DNA of 64,000 nt from Candidatus Parcubacteria bacterium (GTDB lineage Bacteria; Patescibacteriota; Saccharimonadia; Saccharimonadales; Saccharimonadaceae), in contig JAEYUP010000001.1 in NCBI GenBank assembly GCA_023432445.1, positions 310,001 through 374,000 on the forward strand, in the 5' to 3' direction. Below the pieces are notes generated by a model. That model was given only the letters and a program-made list of their open reading frames with translations. It searched no databases and had not been told where the DNA came from. Positions 56,769-64,000 of the stretch are shown in pieces. Each line of letters opens with the position of its first letter. The stretch's first letter is position 1. Made by a program: the position numbers and the translations under genes.

Positions 56769-58703
56769 ATGCTAAATACTAAATGGACTTATGTTGTTTC
56801 TCTTTTCGCCCTTGCGTGCGGCGTCGCTTTAAGTTTTTCGTCGCATTACGGAATTGGATATATAATATTTATTATGGTTGCCGCAAGGCACTTAACATTT
56901 CTGAGCTCATTCTCGACTTACTTTTCGCGAATTGTTTTATCCGGCCTTCTATTGTCGGGTAGTGTTATGATTTCTGGGTTTGCGGTTTTGCCGTTTGGCT
57001 CCTCGCTTCACCCATCCATAGTGCTGCTGTTTTTCTCTGTTTTTGCAACAATTATAATGTTATATACAAAAGACAAATCCGTACCTGAGCTTACGGTAGC
57101 CGACCGTGGCGATCTATTGGCTATAGGGATATCGATCGTTGCTCCGATTGTGCTAGTTGCCTCGTTCGGCACTTCAAGCATGGGTATTTTTAAAATAGCA
57201 CAAGAGGGCTGGGATAATGGATCCCATGTTCTTATGATTCAGGATGCAAGCAAAAAAGGCAGATACCTATACGGCCCCTATGAATCCGTAAAAGATGACC
57301 TGGTGAGTAAGTCCAATGCGTACCCACAAGCTTGGCATCTAGCAACCGCTAATATATCAGATGGTTTCGGATATAAAATATTCAGCTCAGATAAGCCAAT
57401 TCACGTTATGTACGGATACGTCGCAGCGATTACCCTATGGATGGTAATCGCCTGTTATGTGTTCGTTAAAATATCTTTGTACGCATCGGTTCGACTTAGA
57501 AATGGAAAAGCTCAGGCTTGGCCGGAGGCATTAACCTTCTCAACGGTTGCTGTATTAATTTTATCCATCGTTGTCTGGGCCTCATTCGCATCGGGCTTCA
57601 GTAACTACATAGCAATGCTGGCATACGTGTGTATAGTGGTTGCGACGCTGATAGATCAGAAAAAAGAAAATCGCTTCTCCCTAGCTACTGCTAGTATCCT
57701 TTTCGGCACCATGGCGGCACTCATGTGGTTTTTACCCGCTCCAGCTATCTTATTAATGAGCTTGTTGACAATTCCGGTTTTAACCAATAGATCAGAGCTA
57801 GGTCTGGCACTCAAGCCAAACATAAGAAATATTACGTACTATATCCTGTCTTTTTTGCTTCTGCTAACTACAGCTATACAAGTAGCCGTTTTCATACTGT
57901 ACTCTACTACCGAAGGTACTGAACAACTGAACGCTGGCGTACTAATCCAAGCCACAGGAGTGGTCAACGGAGTCTTTCCTGTCAGCCAAGTATTCTTTGT
58001 GATTGCGACTACATTCACATTGTTATTCTGGTTAAAAAGTTTGGTAAAAATAAAAAGTGACCTTAGGCCATTTTCAATTTTTTTGGCAATTCTTCCCATG
58101 GTTGCTCTTTCAATTTGTCTGTTTGTTTATCAAATGGTTACAGCAGGCGCGACAAGCTATTATCTACCAAAGCTACTTGGATTGTCATTATTTGTAACCG
58201 GCATTTTTCTCGCCCCTGCATTTACGGCGTGGGTACACGAAAGGTTATTGAGACCGCTTAACACCTCACAACTTGGACTATTCGGTGCTGGCGTGTTGAT
58301 TTTAGGCTTAGTCGTGTTGTTTAGTAATCAGTCACTTTTCGGATTATCTAAATTATTAGAAAGAAACGCTCGCATAACCACCCCCGCTGCTTCTGAGCTT
58401 GTTCACCACCTTAAATATGGAGACCACAACAATTCAAACATTATAGTTTTCCGTAACAATTCTAACAAGCCATACGAGGACGACAACGGCAAGTTTGAAT
58501 CACGCGTCATACACCGACGCACCAACTGCTCTTACCGCATTACATCAGTACACAACACCACTGAAGTACGCATTAAAAAGCTAGCCGAGTGCGCAGACGC
58601 GCTGGCAGAGCATGGTCGGAATATTATAGTTGTGACGTCAAACGAGACGCTTCCATTAATAAAAAGTCTTGATAGAAAAAATATAATCATCAAGAACGTA
58701 TAA
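56769..58703 (+). CDS. Large multi-pass membrane protein (candidate GT-C glycosyltransferase)
   Basis: A 644-residue protein with about 12-14 hydrophobic helices and a ~100-residue soluble C-terminal domain (HHLKYGDHNNSNIIVFRNNS, cysteines in RTNCSYR and LAECADAL). The first extracytoplasmic loop contains QEGWDNGSHVLMIQDASKKG and NAYPQAWHLATA, acidic/His residues in the position of a GT-C active site. No family is recognised for certain. It is the sole rightward gene among leftward envelope genes. Sugar transfer from a polyprenyl-phosphate donor is the leading guess. Confidence 0.6.
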   Translation: MLNTKWTYVVSLFALACGVALSFSSHYGIGYIIFIMVAARHLTFLSSFSTYFSRIVLSGLLLSGSVMISGFAVLPFGSSLHPSIVLLFFSVFATIIMLYTKDKSVPELTVADRGDLLAIGISIVAPIVLVASFGTSSMGIFKIAQEGWDNGSHVLMIQDASKKGRYLYGPYESVKDDLVSKSNAYPQAWHLATANISDGFGYKIFSSDKPIHVMYGYVAAITLWMVIACYVFVKISLYASVRLRNGKAQAWPEALTFSTVAVLILSIVVWASFASGFSNYIAMLAYVCIVVATLIDQKKENRFSLATASILFGTMAALMWFLPAPAILLMSLLTIPVLTNRSELGLALKPNIRNITYYILSFLLLLTTAIQVAVFILYSTTEGTEQLNAGVLIQATGVVNGVFPVSQVFFVIATTFTLLFWLKSLVKIKSDLRPFSIFLAILPMVALSICLFVYQMVTAGATSYYLPKLLGLSLFVTGIFLAPAFTAWVHERLLRPLNTSQLGLFGAGVLILGLVVLFSNQSLFGLSKLLERNARITTPAASELVHHLKYGDHNNSNIIVFRNNSNKPYEDDNGKFESRVIHRRTNCSYRITSVHNTTEVRIKKLAECADALAEHGRNIIVVTSNETLPLIKSLDRKNIIIKNV

Positions 58704-58724
58704 TTTCCGCCTTCATATTATCCT

Positions 58725-60653
58725 TTAGATAATGTTGAGTTTATGTAGTTTAGCGATTAATCTATCAATATTCTTGCCATCTCTGTGTTCATTAATAGTG
58801 GCGTAGATCTTCTCGTGATGACTAGTTCTGATTTTTGATAGTTCAATTTTTCTGCCTTTAATTACTTTGTTAAGGAATGTTTTCACGTCCTTGTTGGTGA
58901 ATGCTCGATACCCAATATATTCATCCTTGCTCGGTATAAGCTTCCCATTGTTCTCTTCGTATACTTCTAGATCTGGTTGGTAAAATATTACCCCCCCTCC
59001 CTGGTAAAACACGTTGTAACAAACAGACGAGTAGTCCGTTATCAAAAGTTTAGTCTCTCTTAGGGCATCTTCAACCTTACCCTTCCATATAACGCTTGTG
59101 ATATCCGTACTCGAGAGTAGTTTCGTGAACTTTGGATGAGCAACTATGCGCAACCTATCACCGCCGATGAGCGGTTCTAGTGTGTCATATAGCTCCATGA
59201 TGGTCTTGTAGTATGAAGACTTAGAAAAGTCCTTGAGGTGCTCTTCATACGGCTTCCACGTCAGCATTATCGTGACTATGTCATCCGAGCTTTGTTTTAT
59301 GTGACCATACTTAATCTTGTCAAAAATTGGCAAGCCTACATTCAAAATTCTTTCCTCCTCAATGCCAAGCATGTCGGCCACAACGTCTCGTTCTTTATTA
59401 CTACCCACCACCATATAGTCTGGCTCGCCTTCTCTGCCCTTCACAAAAGATGAGTTCTTCTCCTGCGCCTTAAGATACGTAATACCGTGCTGTAAAAACA
59501 CAAAGTTCTGACTATAAGGGGCCCTTCGTACGTATTTGTTTCCCGATCTGAGAATATTGGCGTGCTGTGGCACCTCTGTAGCAATCACATTGTTTGCTCT
59601 GTATATAACCCAGTAACTTTTAAGTGTGTAGTTCTTCACGATTCCCGGCTCTCGATGAATCAAGCTGTACACACTAGACATACTATTAATTATGAAGTAA
59701 TTTTTTGTGTTTCCAGGCTGCCGACGAATAACTCGAAATATATCGATCGCCCCCTCCTCGGCTTGATTAGCATTTTTTTCAAAAAATATATTCACCTTCT
59801 TTTTTGAAATCTTACGTACTATATGAGCAGTGTGGTAAATCATAAAGGAAACTATTTTTGATTCAAGTATCCTAAAAGACATCCTATTCTCAACGTCCTC
59901 AAGTTGGCGACGAACCAACACCAGGCCACCCCAAGCGCCCCTTCTGATGCTCAGCGAGTAACCGTTGGCTCGAGTTTGAACAAGAGGGGCATAAAACCAC
60001 TTTGATGACTTAATGTATTTTGAACCTCGGCTTAAGCTATGATGAGCGATTTCTCCGCCCATGTCTAGCGAGACACGTATCGGCTCGTTGATAGAGGGCT
60101 CATCTCCAAGAAGCGAAGATATAGGTATGTGATCATGAAATGTCCCGCCAATAATCATCTTAAGTTTTGATGGTAAATATTTATACACCGGGTAATTTTT
60201 CTTAATTTTTACATCTTCGCCTACCGTAAGATATGCAGCCTTAACTGGCAGACCGTACTTGTTTTCTATGCCGAGAGTATATATAAGACGCATGCCTCGC
60301 TTGTTTATCCTTACAAAAAATGCCCTCGACTTTACAATCATTAGCCTCGTAAGTGGATGCACGTCCTGCTGTTTATGCCTGTAGTATAATACTTCGAATT
60401 CGTCAGTATATACCACCAAAGTTTCTTCACTCTGGGGAACTTTTTCTACCAGAAGCACCTTGTGGCGCATAGCACGACTTTTTAGTTTAACTGCGGTACT
60501 GCGCAATGTGTTTATAGGTGCGGCGCTAATATCTATCTCAACAAGGTCCTCAGAACTTGTTCTCGCGCGCTCATACGAAACCATTAGTGTATTCTCTCGT
60601 AGTGAAGCTTTTATATTGCTGTACTCTGAGAGCTTCTTTTGTTTTTTATACAT
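58725..60653 (-). CDS. TagB/TagF-family CDP-glycerol glycerophosphotransferase
   Basis: A 642-residue enzyme. The catalytic CDP-glycerol transferase domain is C-terminal: NFVFLQHGITYLKAQEKNSS, MVVGSNKERDVVADMLGI, VGLPIFDKIKYG, LRIVAHPKFTKLL and LITDYSSVCYNVFYQGGGVI. The conserved His and Asp residues (QHG, HPK, TDYSS) are present. It would add glycerol- or ribitol-phosphate units to a teichoic-acid-like polymer. The N-terminal ~280 residues are an extra domain of unknown function. Confidence 0.87.
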   Translation of the reverse strand: MYKKQKKLSEYSNIKASLRENTLMVSYERARTSSEDLVEIDISAAPINTLRSTAVKLKSRAMRHKVLLVEKVPQSEETLVVYTDEFEVLYYRHKQQDVHPLTRLMIVKSRAFFVRINKRGMRLIYTLGIENKYGLPVKAAYLTVGEDVKIKKNYPVYKYLPSKLKMIIGGTFHDHIPISSLLGDEPSINEPIRVSLDMGGEIAHHSLSRGSKYIKSSKWFYAPLVQTRANGYSLSIRRGAWGGLVLVRRQLEDVENRMSFRILESKIVSFMIYHTAHIVRKISKKKVNIFFEKNANQAEEGAIDIFRVIRRQPGNTKNYFIINSMSSVYSLIHREPGIVKNYTLKSYWVIYRANNVIATEVPQHANILRSGNKYVRRAPYSQNFVFLQHGITYLKAQEKNSSFVKGREGEPDYMVVGSNKERDVVADMLGIEEERILNVGLPIFDKIKYGHIKQSSDDIVTIMLTWKPYEEHLKDFSKSSYYKTIMELYDTLEPLIGGDRLRIVAHPKFTKLLSSTDITSVIWKGKVEDALRETKLLITDYSSVCYNVFYQGGGVIFYQPDLEVYEENNGKLIPSKDEYIGYRAFTNKDVKTFLNKVIKGRKIELSKIRTSHHEKIYATINEHRDGKNIDRLIAKLHKLNII

Positions 60654-60733
60654 AGATTGTGGTGATTTGAAAACCTAGAATATTAATAGTTGCTATATTC
60701 TCATTATAGCATTGGAGAGCCGCGGGGCTATAT

Positions 60734-61588
60734 TTACCTGACCCTACGTTTAATAACCTTCGCCACAACGCCAGGCACTAAGCTTTTAACCGTTCTCGTA
60801 ATCATATCCTGCTCATACCTAAGATCATTCATGATGTACCCAACCCCGAGCCTACCTTCGTCTAATTCCTTGCGTAAGTATTTGTTGAAAACTTTCGTAA
60901 TGTACTTTCGGTGGTTATGTCTCGCAAAGCTGTTGTCCTTGGCCTTTCGGTGATGATAAAAGGCAAGCGTAAAGCCTGGGTCTAAGTATTCAACGTCGTA
61001 TTTTTGCATAAAGCGAATGCCAAATTCCCAGTCCGCAACAACAGGCAGAGTGATGTCATATTTTCCAACCGCCTCGTATGCATCTCGTCGATATACGAAA
61101 CCAATCGTGGGCAGCTGGTTGTCAAGGCACTGTCTGTACAAGCTTACCGCACGAAGATCTGGCATATACGGCCATGTCTTGCCGAGCTTAAAGCCTCGCT
61201 TGGCTACCTCTTCTACAACATTGTCGACTCTGGCGGCAACCCCGGCCGCGCCACTATCCAGTAGGGCAATAGTTCTTTCTAAAAATTCCGGGTGCCAGGT
61301 ATCGTCGTCGTCGTGAAGTGCAACGTATTCCGACTTAACTCGATCAACCGACTCTGTTAAGATCGTGTCTGGTGCATCGCTTGAAACTTCTCGATGAAAC
61401 AGGGTGATTTTCTCACGAACGGACTTGTTTAGTTCAGCCAATACCTGATCTACAACGTTCTTGTCGCCGCCGTCATTAATAATGACGTGTTGATAGTCAC
61501 TGTACGTTTGACTGGCCACCGACTCAATGGCGCGTGCCAGAAAATGCGTCCTGTCTTTTGTTCGAGTTATTACCGCAATCTTTGCCAT
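60734..61588 (-). CDS. GT2-family glycosyltransferase
   Basis: A 284-residue GT-A enzyme: KIAVITRTKDRTHFLARAIE, HVIINDGGDKN and the metal motif ALHDDDDTWHPEF. The C-terminal half has VADWEFGIRFMQKYDVEYLD. It belongs to the same leftward group as the two glycerophosphotransferases and is 10 nt from the fusion gene upstream. Confidence 0.87.
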   Translation of the reverse strand: MAKIAVITRTKDRTHFLARAIESVASQTYSDYQHVIINDGGDKNVVDQVLAELNKSVREKITLFHREVSSDAPDTILTESVDRVKSEYVALHDDDDTWHPEFLERTIALLDSGAAGVAARVDNVVEEVAKRGFKLGKTWPYMPDLRAVSLYRQCLDNQLPTIGFVYRRDAYEAVGKYDITLPVVADWEFGIRFMQKYDVEYLDPGFTLAFYHHRKAKDNSFARHNHRKYITKVFNKYLRKELDEGRLGVGYIMNDLRYEQDMITRTVKSLVPGVVAKVIKRRVR

Positions 61589-61598
61589 AGAGCCTTCT

Positions 61599-64000
61599 TT
61601 ATATTTGTGGTTTGTCTAAGCCTATTATAGCACCGTAGACGCGCTTCGAATTATTCTTATCGACTTTGTAGAAAAAGGAGTCGACCCGTTTTTTATATTT
61701 GTCTGCCATAATGCAGCCAGAATTAATGCTATCAACCACTCCCTCAATTAACGTGTCATAATCGTAGTACACACCCCCAAAACCATCATCTTCATCGCTG
61801 AAAAAGTTTGATTTATCATATGAATGACCCTGGAAAAAAGTTCTAACATCAAAATGAGCGTAGGCAACTGGCTTCTTAAGATAAGCAAAGTCAAAAACGA
61901 CGCTAGAATGGTCGCTAATGAGTAAATTGCCCTCACTAAATGCCGTCCGGTAGTCATAGGGGAACTGCATCACTTTAAATACGCTATTCTCATTAAAATC
62001 TTCCTTTTGAGCCGAGAAGACAGGGTGAAGATAAAACTCACCGGTCATGTCGTTGTCTTGAAGCGCCTTAACCAATCTCGGATCATTCATTACGTTGTTA
62101 TAAAAATTTCTATAGAAAGTATGGATAAATGACGAGTCGTAACCCCGTCGTCCAAGCCTGTCGGTCTTCTTTTTAACTAGGTTTTTTCGGTATGTTGGGG
62201 CAAGAATCAATTTATTGGCAGGCTTGTTCTCTAAATAATCGTACCTAGGAAGTCCGCTCAAAATAACCTGTTCATTCTTGTAATAGTATGGGTTCTTAAA
62301 TAGTGAGTCGTACTCCTTTTGCGCGCTGGTGACGAATAGGGTTATGTTCTTGTTAAATCGGTTTAGCCAGCTCGACAAGTTATGTCGAATTATACCGTGT
62401 TGCAAGAATACAAAATCAAAATCGAATAAATCTACGTAATGATCTTGTTGTCGTATAAATGGATTTGTCGTTTCAACGTCTGCCTGTGACGAAATAATCT
62501 TGTCTGCCAACAAGAACATTAGTTTATAACGCAAACCTTCTTGTGGCATGACCTTCCCGAATGTCTTAAGTCGAGAAAAATCTTTGGCTTTTTTTGATAT
62601 AACGAAATACACATCTGCGAGGCAATCGTCTCTAGTGGCAATATATTTAAACAGAGCCTCTCCATTATCGCCCGCGGCCGTACCGCGGTCACTAATTAGC
62701 CATATCGGGCGTTTTTTAAACGGTTTAACTATGTAGTAAGTCGTGCGAAGGATAAATGCTCGTGGTATCAACGCCACCGCCTCGAGTATAAACAGCAGAG
62801 GTTTCAGCGCCTCGAACATCTTAGCCTTCACGCTTAGTTGGTCTAGATTTCTAGACAACAGTTTTTTAAATTGAGCTTTGGCCGTGTTAAGCCTCCAGTT
62901 CAGTATAATTTGTATAATCATACGCGCTTCGAGAATGGCGTGCCTTATTTTGCTATATGGATAACTTTTTAGCGATCTTCTCGTTCGCTTAAAAAGTCTG
63001 TCCGAGTCGCGACGATAAGTTAATTTTAGCGCCCCGAACTTTGTAAATGGTCCCGTTTCAATGCGTAAAGTATGCGCCACTCCACTGGGTACATAGTCAA
63101 AGCTAATTTCAGCACGAGAAGCAACATCAACTACTACCTCAAACGCACCCCCTTTTTCATATACGTCGCCCAGGAAGCTGTTCTCTAGCTGAAAGCGCGG
63201 CACAAAAGTCAGCTCTGTTCTTTTGCCGGACACATTAACCGCCCATGTCGCGTTGGGGACATCGCTAAGTCCCGTAATGTAGCCTTCAATTTTGTACTTG
63301 TTGTCAGAAAGCTTGGTAAAAAAGTCTAGGTAAACTAGGTTATTTTGATGGTTAAAAAGTAAGCGTTCATCAAAATAGGTTCTGTCGCCAGTCGTTCTTA
63401 TGTGGTTGAATAGCTCGTCACCATACTTGTTCTTCAATATGTACAGTTTTTGGTGAACGGACAGGTGGCGGCTCGACGCAATCACATCGCCGCCACACCC
63501 AGCAGCTATCGATAAAATTAATTTTTTATATTCTGCCTCCTCCTCCGGCGTCAGCACCAACTGCTCCCTCTGATCTAGTCTGTGAGATAGGTCATACAGA
63601 ATTGTGTGCTCTACCGTCGAAGCGTCACCCTCTTCCCATAGATCAAGCATTTGTGCGTAAGCGTATTTTGCAACGCTTAGATAATTGTCCTTATTGCGCA
63701 ACCTTCCACCAAGCGCCGAACTAGCGTCTGCTCTCTTTCGGTAGTAATACTTGGGCTTTTTCAGCACCCCGTATTTCTTTTTTGCCACTAATACACTACA
63801 TAAAAAGACGGCGTCTTCCGCTATACTCAATCTCGTATTAAACTCTTTTTCGCGAATAGAGCTGCGTCGAAAAACGCACGACGTTACATGCAATATCGGA
63901 CTATCAGGCTCCTTTTTTACGTCGATAACCCTGGTCTTTTTGAACTTATAGTTTAGTGGGTGGCTGTCTATAATATCGTCAAAAAACATAAGTTTTGAGG
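61599..64000 (-). CDS. GT2-glycerophosphotransferase fusion protein, 5' partial
   Basis: At least 800 residues; the frame is open to the window edge and an ATG at 63989 is probably internal. The visible N-terminus is the end of a GT2 domain (SPILHVTSCVFRRSSIREKE, LSIAEDAVFL, YYYRKRADASSALGG). A ~230-residue middle part and then a TagB/F-type catalytic domain follow: RPIWLISDRGTAAGDNGEAL, FVFLQHGIIRHNLSSWLNRF, ILSGLPRYDYLE, YLHPVFSAQ and LLISDHSSVVFDFAYLKKPV. GT2-TagF fusions occur in wall teichoic acid and capsule loci and make sugar-polyol phosphate units. The missing GT2 catalytic half should lie beyond 64000. Confidence 0.85.
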   Translation of the reverse strand, partial: SKLMFFDDIIDSHPLNYKFKKTRVIDVKKEPDSPILHVTSCVFRRSSIREKEFNTRLSIAEDAVFLCSVLVAKKKYGVLKKPKYYYRKRADASSALGGRLRNKDNYLSVAKYAYAQMLDLWEEGDASTVEHTILYDLSHRLDQREQLVLTPEEEAEYKKLILSIAAGCGGDVIASSRHLSVHQKLYILKNKYGDELFNHIRTTGDRTYFDERLLFNHQNNLVYLDFFTKLSDNKYKIEGYITGLSDVPNATWAVNVSGKRTELTFVPRFQLENSFLGDVYEKGGAFEVVVDVASRAEISFDYVPSGVAHTLRIETGPFTKFGALKLTYRRDSDRLFKRTRRSLKSYPYSKIRHAILEARMIIQIILNWRLNTAKAQFKKLLSRNLDQLSVKAKMFEALKPLLFILEAVALIPRAFILRTTYYIVKPFKKRPIWLISDRGTAAGDNGEALFKYIATRDDCLADVYFVISKKAKDFSRLKTFGKVMPQEGLRYKLMFLLADKIISSQADVETTNPFIRQQDHYVDLFDFDFVFLQHGIIRHNLSSWLNRFNKNITLFVTSAQKEYDSLFKNPYYYKNEQVILSGLPRYDYLENKPANKLILAPTYRKNLVKKKTDRLGRRGYDSSFIHTFYRNFYNNVMNDPRLVKALQDNDMTGEFYLHPVFSAQKEDFNENSVFKVMQFPYDYRTAFSEGNLLISDHSSVVFDFAYLKKPVAYAHFDVRTFFQGHSYDKSNFFSDEDDGFGGVYYDYDTLIEGVVDSINSGCIMADKYKKRVDSFFYKVDKNNSKRVYGAIIGLDKPQI

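Noticed and set aside
1..64000. CRISPR arrays and alternative genetic code (TGA as Gly)
   Set aside because: No regularly spaced direct repeats found, and TGA ends many genes in ATGA overlaps, so the standard code applies.

Overview
The window looks like a chromosome segment of an ultra-small, host-dependent Patescibacteria/CPR bacterium, most likely Saccharibacteria-like. This is inferred from gene content, not from a marker-gene tree. The evidence is a short archaeal-type AspRS, a class II ribonucleotide reductase with apparent cofactor scavenging, sortases with a PPNTG-type substrate, a diversity-generating retroelement, very tight gene packing with ATGA overlaps, start codons 6-7 nt after a -10 box, and no amino-acid or nucleotide biosynthesis. 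The standard code fits (TGA is a stop).

Layout. 1-9 kb: end of a murC-like ligase, a winged-helix/degenerate-Nudix protein, two small envelope proteins, aspS, a CBS-domain protein, a DsbA-like thiol protein, lysS, a flavin reductase and an acid/His-rich membrane protein. 9.4-16.5 kb: one leftward operon reading small membrane protein, heliorhodopsin, MFS exporter, crtE, crtB, crtI, crtYe, crtYf, crtEb. The crt order matches the actinobacterial C50-carotenoid (decaprenoxanthin-type) cluster, so this is a light- and pigment-related module. 16.6-20.3 kb: a CRP-family regulator, a perfect TGTGA-N6-TCACA operator, adenosylcobalamin-dependent nrdJ, a transcobalamin-C-like (DUF4430) surface protein and an ECF-S-like membrane protein: a candidate B12 capture and use unit. 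A decayed second copy of the heliorhodopsin/MFS junction follows. 20.3-23.5 kb: a sortase with its anchored substrate, then a broken second sortase and a Nudix fragment. 23.5-26.8 kb: small accessory genes and metK behind a SAM-I riboswitch.

27-40.6 kb is a variable island upstream of tRNA-Asn. It holds a restriction-modification pair with an NgoFVII-like specificity domain, several one-gene units, a complete diversity-generating retroelement (RT, Avd, TR, VR and target), an MvaI/BcnI-type R-M pair, an HUH replication initiator and a large serine recombinase that runs into the tRNA-Asn gene. The sequence complementary to a tRNA 3' end (TGGCTC) plus a hairpin terminator recurs seven times in one orientation across this island. 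I read this as stacked integration scars.

40.6-64 kb is hisS, a LexA-DNA-binding-domain protein and a large envelope locus: O-antigen-ligase-like protein, priming sugar transferase, GDP-mannose supply, galE, an LGFP-repeat secreted protein, many glycosyltransferases, rmlD, a flippase, and two TagB/F-type glycerophosphotransferases (the last truncated by the window end). Together these suggest a decorated, teichoic-acid-like surface, plus LGFP repeats and C50 pigments that both point toward actinobacterial partners.
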